Counted from the stretch's first letter, positions 1 to 9,341 are shown. The stretch is 64,000 nt of DNA from Planctomycetota bacterium (GCA_022705325.1 JAKJER010000006.1:1-64000), one strand, 5' to 3'. Notes: generated from the sequence alone by a model not told the origin. Numbers and translations are program-made.

Positions 1-85
1 GATAACAGGAGAAGGTCAACCCGTGGGCCTGCCACGGCGTGTTCCAGCGGCGGCACGACTTGCGGATGATTTCCCCGTCTTCCAC
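1..85 (-). CDS. REP-associated tyrosine transposase (RAYT / IS200-like), 5' end only
   Basis: An open frame runs off the left edge of the window. Its visible residues include RRWNTPWQAHGLTFSCY, which resembles the N-terminus of planctomycete Y1-transposase-like (RAYT) proteins (family pattern RRWNxPGHAHxLTFSCY). In known systems these HUH-type enzymes act on single-stranded palindromic REP sequences. The catalytic HUH motif would lie outside the window, so activity cannot be judged. The start is uncertain: a GTG at 85-83 fits the alignment, but the frame stays open further upstream. The DNA on its 5' side is rich in palindromes, which suits a REP-RAYT unit. Confidence 0.55.
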   Translation of the reverse strand, partial: MEDGEIIRKSCRRWNTPWQAHGLTFSCY

Positions 86-992
86 GAGACGTACTCTACC
101 TACTTCCGCAGACGACGGCAAGCGCCTGCCCCCCGCTGCTCGGGGTGCCATCCGGTCGTCACGTCAAGGCTCGCCCCGGCAACTCACGTCGCTTCCCGTG
201 TCCACTTCACCCAGGCGACGGTGTTCACCCCCAAGCCTCCGTCCCTAAAGGACTACGGCTTGAGGGTGGCACGAGTCACATCCTCCTCGGCGAGGGCGCC
301 GGCTGGGGACATTGAGAAGCACAGATACGGCCCTTGCCAAAGGGCTATTGTCATACCAAAGAGGGGCGAAAAAGAGGGTCGCGGCAAGGCATCCGGCGTG
401 GTGCCGGAGCGGGTATTTCGCGCGCAGCCGGGGGTTCCGGGGTGTGTTTTCGCGCGCGGCCGGGGTGCAGAATGGGCTCGCCCGCGGCGCGCCGCCCTGC
501 CCACCGGCGGCCTTGGGCTGGCCCCTTGGGGGCAGGCGGTGGCGTAAGCCGCCCGAAAGCGGTGCAAGAAAGGGAAGAGGCCCGCAGGGCCGGAGGACGG
601 TAGCCGGGGGTGAAGCGAATCGGCCCGCAAGGGCCGATGAGCGAAACCCCCGGTGGACGCGCGCGGCAACCAACCCCGGCGGGGTGTCGGAGAATCTCGG
701 GCTGTGCGCCCCCGAGGGCTCTTCCGACGCCCCGTCGGGGCTTGTCGATACGGGCGCCTGTACCGGGGGCTCGGCCTGAAGGCCTCACCCCCGGCTACCG
801 TCCGTTGGGCCTTCGGCCCTGGAATGCGTTTCGCACCTGGCACCTGAGGGTGCGCTGCGATTTGGCCTGGGCTGAGCCATGGCGGGCCTTCGGCCGGGGG
901 ACGGCCGGGGAGCACCAGGGTTCGCCCGGCCGCGGAAATAGGGTAGCGTCCCCTATTTTAGGGGCTTCGGCGGGCAAGCCGGCTACTGGCTA
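86..992. other. Non-coding, palindrome-rich region
   Basis: No open frame here has a recognisable domain, a ribosome-binding site or plausible composition. The right half is a series of nested inverted repeats (see the repeat entry). The last bases before 1000 carry a simple repeat of the type GGCTACTGGCTACTAGCTAC, which also supplies the sulfatase stop codon at 995-993 on the minus strand. A diverged version of the same text lies at about 15825-15857. Confidence 0.6.
595..803. repeat. Palindromic element with 19-bp terminal inverted repeats
   Basis: GGACGGTAGCCGGGGGTGA at 595-613 is perfectly inverted at 785-803. Inside lie ATCGGCCC-GCAA-GGGCCGAT (about 618-637), and a stem GGGGTGTCGGAGA with TCTTCCGACGCCCC (one G-U pair and one bulge) enclosing CTCGGG/CCCGAG. 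Just outside the right arm, GGGCCTTCGGCCCTGG (about 807-822) recurs exactly at about 43793-43808 in the MITE-like element. The structure fits a REP/MITE family; a structured RNA is an alternative. Confidence 0.6.
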
Positions 993-3179
993 CTAGCTAC
1001 CGGCTACTGTCTTTCCGAAGGCCGTGATCTTGTACAGGTGGAGCGTGCCGCGAGCGGGCAGGCCGAGCTTGATGTAGGCGCAGGGGATCTCCCGGCCGAG
1101 GTCGACGGTCCACTCGTCCTGGACGGCGTCGGCCTGCCAGGCCTTCTGCCAGTCCTTGGCGTCCGACGACAGCCAGAGCGTCAGGCCCTTGGCCCGGTCC
1201 TGGAAGCCGTTGCGGCGGTTGACGATCTTGACGTATCGCACAGCCGCGGGGGCGGCGAGCTTGAGCACGACGTACGGTTGGTCGGCCTGGTCGCTGTGGA
1301 AGGCGTGCGGCTTTTCGCGTCCGTCGCGCCCGGAGGTCAGGAAGGCGTTGTCGAGGTTGAACGCGCCCGGCCCGGGATGGCTGACGCGGTAGGCTGCGTC
1401 GCGCGAGACCTCTGGCAGGCCCTTGTACTCCTTGAGCGGGGCGTCGGAGGCGGCGGCCTGGATCCAGTCGCCGGCGGCGGGTTTGACCCGGCCGTCGCGT
1501 CCGGCCTTGTCACGCGGGGTCTTGTCGCGCGGGGTCTTGTCGCGTCCGGCCTGTCGCTCGCGGCATCTTCGGGCGTAGTCGTGGGAGATCTCGACGGCTT
1601 TAGCGCGGGCCTTGTCGTCGTAGTCCCAGAACTCGTCGATGATCGCCTTGACGGCGGGGTACTTTTCGTCGGTGTCGCCGTTGGCGGCGCGGAGTTCAGC
1701 CAGCTTCTTCTTCAACTCGATCACCGTCTGGCGGCAGGCGGGGTCGTCGTAGAGATTGACCACCTCGTGCGGGTCCTTCCGGAGGTCGTACAGCTCCCAG
1801 CCGGGTGGGGTGCGGTTCTGGCCCTGGGTGTCGCAGCCGTAGTAGAAGATCAGCTTGTACTGCTTGGTTCGGATGCCGATGTGGGCGGGGTTCCAGTGGT
1901 GGGCCAGGTGCATCCAGTAGCGGTAGTAGGCGGCCTGCTTCCAGTCGGGGGGCTCCTTGGCGGTTTCGAGGATGGGTCGGAAGCTGCGGCCCTGCATCTG
2001 CGCGGGGGTCGCGGCCCCGGCGAAGTCCAGCAGCATGGGGGCGAAGTCGGTGTTCTCGATGATCGCGTCGCTGCGGGTGGCGGGCTTGATCGCCCGCGGG
2101 TAGCGGACCAGGAAGGGCATGCGGTGCGACTCCTGGTACATCCAGCGCTTGTCCTGGTAGTCGTGCTCGCCGAGCATCATGCCCTGGTCGCCGGTGTAGC
2201 AGATGACGGTGTCGTCGAGGACGCCCTCGGACTTCAGCAGGTCGAGGATGCGCTTGAGGTTGTCGTCGACCCCCTTGACGCAGCGGAGGTAGCGCTTGAG
2301 GTAGGTCTGGTAGGCCTGGTGGCGGGCCTGGTCGTCGCTGAGGGACGCGTCGCGGGCCCAGTTGCGGGCGTAGTTGCGGAAGGCGTGGCGCCGCCCGATC
2401 GACGTGCCGATGAACGGCAGCAGCTCGTCGTGGTCGCCGCGGGTGGCGATCGAGCCGAACCGCTCCTGGCGGTAGAGGTTCTCGGGCTCGGGGATCTCCA
2501 CGTCGGCCAGGTAGCCCTCGTAGCGCGGGGCGTTCTCGAACATGTCGTGCGGGGCCTTGAAGTGGTGCATCAGGAAGAACGGGCGGGAGCGGTCTCGCGA
2601 CGCGAGCCAGGCCAGCGTGGAGTCGGTGATGCAGTCGCTGGAGTGCCCTTTCATCTGGACGGTGTTGCGCGGCCAGTCGCCGCGGCCCTTCTCGTGGAAG
2701 GTCGGGTCGAAGTACTTCCCCTGGCCGGGCAGGACCTTGTAGTAGTCGAAGTTCGGTTCGTCGTGCAGGTGCCACTTGCCGATCATGGCGGTCTGGTAGC
2801 CCGCCCGCCTCATCTCGATGGCGAGGTAGTGGTGCTCGCCGGCCAGCCGCCCGCCCAGGTCGATGGCGCCGTTGACGTGGCTGTACTGGCCGGTCATGAT
2901 CGTGGCCCGGCTGGGCACGCAGATGGAGTTGGTGCAGAAGACGTTGGTCAGCAGGATGCCGTCGCGGGCGAGCGTGTCGATGACGGGTGTGGGGTTGAGC
3001 TTCGCCAGGCGGCTGCCGTAGGCGCCGATGGCGTGCGCGGCGTGGTCGTCGCTCATGACGTAGAGGATGTTGGGGCGCGGGGGCTTGTCGGCCCGGGCGG
3101 GCAGGGTTCCGGGCGCGAGGGCGACCGCCCACAGGGCCGCACAGGACGCGAGGTTCAGGAACGTCCGAGGTGTTCGCAT
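993..3179 (-). CDS. Exported sulfatase with C-terminal discoidin-like domain
   Basis: A 728-residue type I sulfatase predicted to hydrolyse sulfate esters outside the cytoplasm, probably on sulfated polysaccharides. The start at 3179 is chosen because GGGAGAG lies just upstream and a signal peptide follows (hydrophobic to about residue 29, ending in LPARA). Metal-binding DD occurs at about 44-45, and the signature CVPSRATIMTG with formylglycine-precursor Cys87 at 87-97. Later histidine motifs (GKWHLHDE, GDQGMMLGEH) fit the active site. After about residue 560 comes a charged linker with short RDKTP repeats, then about 120 residues resembling an F5/8-type (discoidin) carbohydrate-binding domain. 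The formylglycine-generating enzyme is not in the window. The stop codon lies inside a dispersed simple repeat. Substrate unknown. Confidence 0.93.
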   Translation of the reverse strand: MRTPRTFLNLASCAALWAVALAPGTLPARADKPPRPNILYVMSDDHAAHAIGAYGSRLAKLNPTPVIDTLARDGILLTNVFCTNSICVPSRATIMTGQYSHVNGAIDLGGRLAGEHHYLAIEMRRAGYQTAMIGKWHLHDEPNFDYYKVLPGQGKYFDPTFHEKGRGDWPRNTVQMKGHSSDCITDSTLAWLASRDRSRPFFLMHHFKAPHDMFENAPRYEGYLADVEIPEPENLYRQERFGSIATRGDHDELLPFIGTSIGRRHAFRNYARNWARDASLSDDQARHQAYQTYLKRYLRCVKGVDDNLKRILDLLKSEGVLDDTVICYTGDQGMMLGEHDYQDKRWMYQESHRMPFLVRYPRAIKPATRSDAIIENTDFAPMLLDFAGAATPAQMQGRSFRPILETAKEPPDWKQAAYYRYWMHLAHHWNPAHIGIRTKQYKLIFYYGCDTQGQNRTPPGWELYDLRKDPHEVVNLYDDPACRQTVIELKKKLAELRAANGDTDEKYPAVKAIIDEFWDYDDKARAKAVEISHDYARRCRERQAGRDKTPRDKTPRDKAGRDGRVKPAAGDWIQAAASDAPLKEYKGLPEVSRDAAYRVSHPGPGAFNLDNAFLTSGRDGREKPHAFHSDQADQPYVVLKLAAPAAVRYVKIVNRRNGFQDRAKGLTLWLSSDAKDWQKAWQADAVQDEWTVDLGREIPCAYIKLGLPARGTLHLYKITAFGKTVAGS

Positions 3180-3549
3180 AGGCGCTCTCCCGATCCGGGT
3201 TCGATCCGCATCTGACAGAACGCGTGGCCGGCCGGGGCGCTTCAGGATTCCGGAAAACCGGCCGCGCCGGCGGCGGGACATGTCCGTTTCCCGCCTGCCC
3301 GCGGGGACCTCGTGAGCGCCGGGCGGGCGTCGGAAAGCACGAATAATCCGAATGTCCCATTTGGCCCTGCGACGTCCCGTTCTTGCGCAGATATTTCTGC
3401 TTATTCTGATTATTAATGTTTTACACAAGAAGACGCAACCCCTTGCTGCATAAAGCTTTGTTCGCAACTTCTTCCGGTTCCATCCCCGGCGGATTTTTCG
3501 GAAAAATGGGACGTTGGTTTTCCGATTTTGACCCGTGCGCGGGGGGCGT

Positions 3550-4818
3550 CTATTCGTGTCGCAGGGCGACGATGGGGTCGAGCTTGGCGGCGCGGGTGGC
3601 GGGGTAGAGCCCGCTGACCAGCCCGACGACGACGGCCATGATGAAGGGCAGGAAGAGCGTGGAGGGCGTGACGATGGTGAGGAAGCCGAGCATCTTCTGG
3701 ACGACCCAGGGCACGAGCAGCCCGATGGCGATGCCGAGCGTGCCGCCGATGGCGGTGAGGGTGACCGACTCGACGAGGAACTGGGTGACGATGTCGCGTC
3801 GCTTGGCGCCGAGGGCGCGGCGGATGCCGATCTCGCGGGTGCGCTCGGTGACGCTGGCGAGCATGATGTTCATGATGCCGATGCCGCCGACCAGCAGCGA
3901 GACCGAGGCGATGGAGACGAACATGTAGTTCCACAACTGCATCTGCTTGCGCTTCTGCTCGATCAGCTCGAGGGGGACGGTGACGTCGTAGTCCTGGCTC
4001 TCGCGAAAGCGGCGCAGGAGGTTGCGGGCGATGGCCGCCCCTTCGAGGACGCCGTCGTCGTTGGCCATCTGGAGGATGAGCTGGCTGACCTCGACCTTCT
4101 CGCTGGTGATGGAGCCCTGGGAAAACTCGATGTTGAACTCGCCGAACTGCGCGCGGTCGGTGGAGATCGGGATGAGGATGGCGGACTGGCTCGTGCCGGC
4201 CAGGGTGGCCGGGAGCTGGCGGACGATGCCGATGACGATGAACGGGTCGCCGTCGAGGGCGACCGTCTTCCCCAGCGGGTCGGCCAGGGGGAAGAGCTTG
4301 TCGGCCAGGCCCTGGGTGAGGACGGCGTGGGGCTGGTAGCGGAGCATGTCGTAGGAGGAGATGAACCGCCCGGCGGTGATGTCGGTCTGGACGACGCGGG
4401 GGTAGTTGGGCTCGGTGGAGATGACGGCGACGTTGATGCGTCGGTCGTTGGCGGTGGCGGTCTTGGCGGCGCGGTGGACGACGACGGAGTCCTGGAGTCC
4501 GGGGATGTTGGCCCTCAGGCGGCGGACGTCGTTGTCGGTCAGCCCGTAGATCAAGGCGCCGTGGTGTCCGCTGCGGCCCTCGCTGGCCTTCTGCTCGGTG
4601 GGCGGCTTGACGGAGTTGATGATGATGTTGTTGCTGCCCAGCTCGCGAAGGGCCATCTGGGACTCGTAGCTGGCCCCGGCGTTGATGGCGAGCATGGCGA
4701 TGACGCTCCAGACGCCGAAGAGGATGCCCAGGACGGTGAGGGCGGAGCGGACCTTGTGGACCATGACGCCGTGGAGGCCGAGCAGGACGATGTCGCCGGC
4801 CTTGTAGATGGCCTTCAT
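3550..4818 (-). CDS. MacB/FtsX-family ABC transporter permease
   Basis: A 422-residue inner-membrane permease of the MacB type. One membrane segment lies near residues 24-44, followed by a periplasmic MacB_PCD domain of about 230 residues. Three C-terminal segments carry the family motif TREIGIRRALGAKRRDI, and the protein ends in LDPIVALRHE, as in many MacB/LolC relatives. MacB-class pumps drive a periplasmic adaptor and a TolC channel to export peptides, siderophores or lipids without moving substrate through their own membrane domain. The gene overlaps the ATPase gene by 4 bp, and adaptor and TolC genes lie upstream on the same strand, so the complete tripartite pump is one operon. Substrate unknown. 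Confidence 0.92.
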   Translation of the reverse strand: MKAIYKAGDIVLLGLHGVMVHKVRSALTVLGILFGVWSVIAMLAINAGASYESQMALRELGSNNIIINSVKPPTEQKASEGRSGHHGALIYGLTDNDVRRLRANIPGLQDSVVVHRAAKTATANDRRINVAVISTEPNYPRVVQTDITAGRFISSYDMLRYQPHAVLTQGLADKLFPLADPLGKTVALDGDPFIVIGIVRQLPATLAGTSQSAILIPISTDRAQFGEFNIEFSQGSITSEKVEVSQLILQMANDDGVLEGAAIARNLLRRFRESQDYDVTVPLELIEQKRKQMQLWNYMFVSIASVSLLVGGIGIMNIMLASVTERTREIGIRRALGAKRRDIVTQFLVESVTLTAIGGTLGIAIGLLVPWVVQKMLGFLTIVTPSTLFLPFIMAVVVGLVSGLYPATRAAKLDPIVALRHE

Positions 4819-5516
4819 GCGAGGGCCCTCCCGTCGGTGAACTCGTCGCTGGCGATGCGTCCGTCCCTGAGGCGGATGACGCGGTGGGCGTGGGCGGCGA
4901 CGTCCTCTTCGTGGGTGACCAGGATGATGGTCCGCCCGCGCCGGTTGAGCTGGTCGAACAGGACCATGATCTCGGCGGACGTGCGGGAGTCGAGGTTGCC
5001 GGTGGGCTCGTCGGCCAGCAGGATGAGCGGGTCGTTGGCCAGGGCGCGGGCGACGGCGACTCGCTGTCGCTGCCCGCCGGACAGCTCGGTGGGCTTGTGG
5101 CTCAGGCGGTCGCCCAGTCCGACCATCTGGGCGAGCTTGCGGCTGCGGGGGTGGCGGTGGTGTCGGGGGACGCCCTGGTAGAACAGGGGGACCTCGATGT
5201 TCTCCACCAGCGAGAGCTGGGGGATGAGGTTGAAGCTCTGGAAGACGAACCCGATGCGGAGATTGCGGACCTCGCTCAGTTCGCTGTCGCTCATGACGGC
5301 GGCGTTCTCGCCGCCCAGCCAGTACTGGCCGCTGGTCGGGCGGTCGAGGCAGCCGAGGATGTTGAGCATGGTGCTCTTGCCCGATCCGCTGGGGCCCATG
5401 ATGGCGACGTACTCGCCCTGGTGGATCGACATGTTGATGTCGGCCAGCGCGATCACGCCGTCGACCCCGATGGGGTAGACCTTCCAGAGGTTGTCCAGGC
5501 GCACCAGTTCCTTCAC
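4815..5516 (-). CDS. ABC transporter ATP-binding protein (MacB/LolD type)
   Basis: A 233-residue ATPase subunit. It shows Walker A GPSGSGKST (41-49), a Q-loop (VFQSFNLIPQ), the signature LSGGQRQRV (145-153) and Walker B LILLADE (164-170), then the D-loop and switch His (VTHEED). The size and the motif around NLIPQLSLVENIEVPL are typical of the LolD/MacB group. In Escherichia coli MacB the ATPase and permease are fused; here they are two genes overlapping by 4 bp. It also overlaps the adaptor gene by 4 bp, implying translational coupling and a fixed complex. Confidence 0.95.
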   Translation of the reverse strand: MKELVRLDNLWKVYPIGVDGVIALADINMSIHQGEYVAIMGPSGSGKSTMLNILGCLDRPTSGQYWLGGENAAVMSDSELSEVRNLRIGFVFQSFNLIPQLSLVENIEVPLFYQGVPRHHRHPRSRKLAQMVGLGDRLSHKPTELSGGQRQRVAVARALANDPLILLADEPTGNLDSRTSAEIMVLFDQLNRRGRTIILVTHEEDVAAHAHRVIRLRDGRIASDEFTDGRALA

Positions 5517-7411
5517 TCGCGGCCTCCGCCTTTGGCCTCGGCGCCGCCTCGCGATCCGCCCGGGGGCCTGCCGCTCGCGCCGCCCGGCCGGGGCGACTTG
5601 TCCATGCCGGGCATTCCCTTGGGAGGCACCGAGGGCTTGCCCGCGCCGGGGGCGCGTTTAGGTCCGTCGCCGGGCATCCCCTTGGGAGGCCCGGAGGGCT
5701 TGCCCGCGCCGGGGGCGCGCTTGGGTCCGTCGGCGGGCGCCCCCTCGACGGGCGCCGGGGCCTGGCGAAGCACCTTGGCGGCGCCGTTCTCGCCGGGGGC
5801 CTCGCCTTCGCCTTCGTCCTCGGCCACCTCCTGCTGCGCCTCCTGCGGGGCCAGCAGGACCTTCTCGCCCTCGCTGAGCCCGGAGGTGACGATGACCCGC
5901 GACTCGTTCATCCGCCCCACCTGGACGGGCACGCGCTCCTGCGAGCCGTTCTTGACCCGCCAGACAAAGGTGCGATCCTGCTCGGTGAAGACGGCCGCCA
6001 CCGGCACGCTCAGGACGTTCTCCAGCCGGGCGAGCACCAGCTCGACCTTGCTGGTCATGCCCGGCTTGAGCCCGCCGAGGGTCTTGGGGTCGTCCAGGCG
6101 GACGATGACGTCGAAGATCTTGACGTTGGGGCTCAGCCAGCGGTTCTGGCTGGCCGGCAGAACGCCCACGCGATGGACGGTCCCCTTGAGCGTGAGGTCG
6201 GGGCGGGCGTCCATCCGCACGAAGGCCTCCTGGCCCGCGGCCACCTGGTCGATGATCGCCTCGTAGACCTTGGTCTTGATCTGGAGGGTGGTCATGTCGG
6301 GGATGATCATGAGTTGCTGGCGGGGGTTGATCCGCTGGCCCACGTCGACGATCACGTCGCTGCCGGACCATCCGCGGCTGCCGGTGTCGTAGACCACCAG
6401 GCCGGTCTTCTCGGCCTTGACCACGAGCTTCTTCTCGTCCTCGAGGTAGTCGTCCAGTTTGCCCTTCTGCATGTCGAGGGTGGCCTTCTTGGCCTGTTCC
6501 TCGGCCTCGGAGACCAGCAGTTGGGTCCTGGCTTCGAGCTTGGCCCGCTCCAGTTCGAGCTGGGCGTCGTTGACGGCGATGTTCAGCTTGCGCAGCTCGC
6601 GGGCGTGGTCGTACTTCTGGAGCATCTCCAGGGAGGTCTTGGCCTTGGTGAGCGACAGTTCCAGCCGGGCCACCGACAGCTCGTCGGACTGGATCTCATT
6701 CTGGCTGTAGGGATTGTTCAGTTCGGGGTTGGCGTTGGCCTTCTTCTTGAACGCGAGCTTCTCCTTGGCCAGGGCGAGGTCGCCTTCGGCCAGCAGCACG
6801 GCGCTGCGGGCCTCGTTCTCGTCGATGGTCGCCTGCCCTTCCTTGTAGCGTCGCAGGTCTTCCTGGGCGTCCAGGACGGCCTGCTCGGCCTTCTGGACCT
6901 TGTTGTCCAGCTCCTTCTTCTTGAGGACGAGGTTTTCGCGGGCGGCGGTATAGGCGTTCTCGGCGCCGGTGACGGTGATCTTCTGGGTCGAGATGGCGTC
7001 CATCAACTCCTTGCACTCGAACTCGATGATCGTGTCGCCCTCGTGCACGGTGGTGCCCTCGGGCACGACCGTCTTGATGACCACCGGCCAGGTCAGCGAG
7101 TTGGAGATGGTCTTTCTCTGCTCGGCCTCGACCTCGCCGCCCTCGATCACCGAGATGACCAGCGGGCCGCGGGTGACGTCGGCGGTGGCCAGGGCGGTGC
7201 CGCGGGTCTTGGTCCGCGGCCGCAGGATGAGGAAGGCCCCCGTGCCGACCACCGCCGCCAGGAGCGTCCAGACCACGAGGCGGGTCAATCCGCCGGAGCT
7301 GCGGGCGATCTTCCGCGAGGCCTGCGGCCCGGGGCCGCCGGGCGGCGCCTGCAACTCGCGGCTGTCCAACTGATCCACGTCTATCTGGCTATCGCCCCGC
7401 GGGTCCGACAT
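5513..7411 (-). CDS. HlyD/MacA-family periplasmic adaptor
   Basis: A 632-residue membrane-fusion protein linking the MacB-type permease to TolC. The start at 7411 is preceded by GGAGGT at good spacing and overlaps the end of the TolC-like gene by 23 bp. A membrane anchor lies at about residues 43-63, then a barrel/lipoyl region, a long charged alpha-helical hairpin (about 130-330), and a second lipoyl/beta-barrel portion containing GQRINPRQQLMIIPD. The C-terminal 80 or so residues are low-complexity and built on a repeated KRAPGAGKPSxPPKGMPG unit, seen in DNA as imperfect repeats around 5600-5735. This tail is not usual for the family, and its role is unknown. Confidence 0.92.
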   Translation of the reverse strand: MSDPRGDSQIDVDQLDSRELQAPPGGPGPQASRKIARSSGGLTRLVVWTLLAAVVGTGAFLILRPRTKTRGTALATADVTRGPLVISVIEGGEVEAEQRKTISNSLTWPVVIKTVVPEGTTVHEGDTIIEFECKELMDAISTQKITVTGAENAYTAARENLVLKKKELDNKVQKAEQAVLDAQEDLRRYKEGQATIDENEARSAVLLAEGDLALAKEKLAFKKKANANPELNNPYSQNEIQSDELSVARLELSLTKAKTSLEMLQKYDHARELRKLNIAVNDAQLELERAKLEARTQLLVSEAEEQAKKATLDMQKGKLDDYLEDEKKLVVKAEKTGLVVYDTGSRGWSGSDVIVDVGQRINPRQQLMIIPDMTTLQIKTKVYEAIIDQVAAGQEAFVRMDARPDLTLKGTVHRVGVLPASQNRWLSPNVKIFDVIVRLDDPKTLGGLKPGMTSKVELVLARLENVLSVPVAAVFTEQDRTFVWRVKNGSQERVPVQVGRMNESRVIVTSGLSEGEKVLLAPQEAQQEVAEDEGEGEAPGENGAAKVLRQAPAPVEGAPADGPKRAPGAGKPSGPPKGMPGDGPKRAPGAGKPSVPPKGMPGMDKSPRPGGASGRPPGGSRGGAEAKGGGRE

Positions 7412-9098
7412 AAGGATACCTCCGCTGAATGCGGTCAAAGATCATGGGGGCCTTGCGTTCCTCGATCCGCCCCTGCGGGCTGACGTACAGCATGCCCATC
7501 TCGGCCAGGAACTGGAGCCTCGTGGTCACGTAGCTGACCAGGGCCTGGGTCAGGCCGTTCTGGGCGTTCAGCAAATCCGCCTCGGCTTCCAGCACGTCGC
7601 GGGCGGAGGCCTGGCCTTCCTTCTGCTGGAGAGAGGCCAGCAGCCTGCGTCGCTGGGCCAGCTCGACGTTGCGTTTCTGGATCTCGTAGGTGCGCTGGCT
7701 CTGTTCCAGCAGGCGGTAGCGCCGCAGGACGGTCAGGCGGACGGACTCCTCCTCCTCGACAAGGTCCCGCTCGGCCTGGGCCTGCACGATCATCGCCACT
7801 CGGTAGGCATCGCGGTTGTCGGTCTGGTTGAGGGGGTAGTCCAGGGTCAGCCGCCCGGTCCGCGTGTGGCGGTTGAAGCGGCTTCGCTGGAAGTCGCGCT
7901 GGCCCTGGCCGGGCACGGCGACCTGGAGTTCCACGTCCAACTGGGGCAGGAAGGCGTCGGCGGCGATCTCGACGTCGCGGGCGGCGTCGCGGACGGCCGA
8001 GCGGCGCACCAGCAGGTCCGGCTGGGTCCACATGGCCAGTTCCACCGCCCGCGCGCCGGTCAGGCCGAGCGGTCGCGTGCCCGTGCGGCCCAGTTCGGCC
8101 AGCGCCTCGGGATAGTCCAGCTCGATGTTGGAGGCGACGGGCAGGCCGATCAGCAGCTTGAAGTCGTCCAGGCTGTCGAAGTACAGGCGCTCCTGGCGCT
8201 CCAGGCGCACTTCGGCCCCGAGCATGTTCTGCTCGGCCTGGTCCTGCTCGATCCGCGAGCGCTGCCCCCCCTCGACCAGCACCCTCGTCAGGGCCAGGGT
8301 CTGCTTGAGCCGTTCGATGTTCGCCCGCTCGTTCTGGAGCTGGTCCCGCGTTTCCAGGACGTTGTAGTACTGGGTGTAGACGCTGGAGGCGAGCAGGTCG
8401 CGGGATCGTTCGTAGTCGTACAGGGAGAAGACGAAGTCCCTCTCCTGGCGATAGACCGGCTCGTAGGCGAAGCCCCGCCACGCGCCCCGCAGCAGGGGCT
8501 GGCGGAAGTCCGCGGTCAGCAGCGACGAGGCCAGGACGTTGTCCAGCCCGCTGAAATCGGTGGCCAGGCTCAGGGCGTATCCCAGCGTCAGCACCCCGCC
8601 ATGGTAGAACTGCTGGGTCAGCGTGGCCTGCGGGTCGGCTGTCGCCTGCGGGGTCTCCGGGCCCTTGTTCTCCTTGACGTGCTCGGCCAGGGCGGCCACC
8701 TCGCCCCCCAGCAGCGGGAAGTCCCAGGACCGGCGGGCGTTGGCCAGCGCCAGGGCGGCCGCGTAGACGGTCTCTTTGCGGGTCTGGAGGTCGCGGCTGT
8801 TGCGGAACGCGATCTCCAGCGCCTCGGCGGCCTTCAGCAGGGAAGGCTTGGGGGCGTTCAACTCGATCACCCGGCCGTCGACCTTGACCGCCCGTAGCGT
8901 TCCCCCCGGCCCGTAGCCGGAGGGGTCGTAGGCGATGTCGAACGGGCGGGTCGTGCCCAGTGCGGTCGGCTGGCGGGTGCGGACCGTGCGGTAGGCGTCA
9001 CGGTCCGCCTGGCGGGCATACTGGCGGGGCGTACAGCTCAACAGCAACAGGCTCACCCCCCCCACCGCACACAGGATGATCCGTCTGTCCATCGTCAT
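7389..9098 (-). CDS. TolC-family outer-membrane efflux lipoprotein
   Basis: A 569-residue outer-membrane factor. The N-terminus is a lipoprotein signal (hydrophobic core, lipobox LLSC at about residues 19-22). The body has two long coiled-coil repeats typical of TolC-like channels, with motifs such as QAEQNMLGAEVRLERQERL and ARDVLEAEADLLNAQNGL. It is the first gene of the exporter operon TolC, adaptor, ATPase, permease. Two start codons lie 6 bases apart (9098 and 9092); the first is given. The 243-bp gap upstream is shared with the divergent RNase Z-like gene. Confidence 0.92.
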   Translation of the reverse strand: MTMDRRIILCAVGGVSLLLLSCTPRQYARQADRDAYRTVRTRQPTALGTTRPFDIAYDPSGYGPGGTLRAVKVDGRVIELNAPKPSLLKAAEALEIAFRNSRDLQTRKETVYAAALALANARRSWDFPLLGGEVAALAEHVKENKGPETPQATADPQATLTQQFYHGGVLTLGYALSLATDFSGLDNVLASSLLTADFRQPLLRGAWRGFAYEPVYRQERDFVFSLYDYERSRDLLASSVYTQYYNVLETRDQLQNERANIERLKQTLALTRVLVEGGQRSRIEQDQAEQNMLGAEVRLERQERLYFDSLDDFKLLIGLPVASNIELDYPEALAELGRTGTRPLGLTGARAVELAMWTQPDLLVRRSAVRDAARDVEIAADAFLPQLDVELQVAVPGQGQRDFQRSRFNRHTRTGRLTLDYPLNQTDNRDAYRVAMIVQAQAERDLVEEEESVRLTVLRRYRLLEQSQRTYEIQKRNVELAQRRRLLASLQQKEGQASARDVLEAEADLLNAQNGLTQALVSYVTTRLQFLAEMGMLYVSPQGRIEERKAPMIFDRIQRRYPYVGPAGR

Positions 9099-9302
9099 TT
9101 CGTTTCCGGGCAGGTCAATGCTGAACTCGGGGCTGGGCCGACAATCGCGCGACCGCTTCGGCCTGGGAAGGACATTCTACAGGCCCGGCCGTGATTTGCC
9201 AGACTCAACAGCCGCGCGAGTTCAATATTTCAGCGTTGGGATATAGTTGCCGCTCGCCGCCGCCGCGTTACAGACAAACTTCGCGGCGAGGGGGGTTCTG
9301 GC

Positions 9303-9331
9303 TTGACCGCCTGTTGCGGGCGACCTACTAT
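9303..9331 (+). promoter_or_regulatory. Sigma-70-like promoter giving a (near-)leaderless mRNA
   Basis: TTGACC (9303-9308), a 17-base spacer and TACTAT (9326-9331). Initiation about 7 bases downstream falls at about 9338, only 4 bases before the ATG at 9342, and no Shine-Dalgarno sequence is present. Confidence 0.6.
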
Positions 9332-9341
9332 TCGCCCGTAC

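Noticed and set aside
23..915. Several overlapping frames in the first kilobase
   Set aside because: Arg/Pro/Gly-rich, no ribosome sites, and they fall across inverted repeats; only the edge frame with RAYT-like residues looks real.
3184..3205. Possible tRNA T-loop (GGTTCGATCC)
   Set aside because: No acceptor or anticodon stems surround it.
1038..3215. A 725-codon open frame on the plus strand, antisense to the sulfatase
   Set aside because: It is a by-product of GC-rich codon use opposite a gene with clear sulfatase motifs; its protein is Val/Gly/Asp/Glu-rich with no domain.
3180..3467. N-terminal extension of the sulfatase by 96 residues
   Set aside because: The extension is Arg-rich and lacks a start site, while the shorter form has a ribosome site and a signal peptide.
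3535..6266. Long plus-strand frames opposite the exporter genes
   Set aside because: Acidic, low-complexity products without motifs, mirroring the third-position GC of the permease, ATPase and adaptor genes.
9228..9250. Sigma-54 site before the RNase Z-like gene (GGGATATAGTTGC)
   Set aside because: The GG-GC spacing is one or two bases too short, and a good sigma-70 promoter lies downstream.
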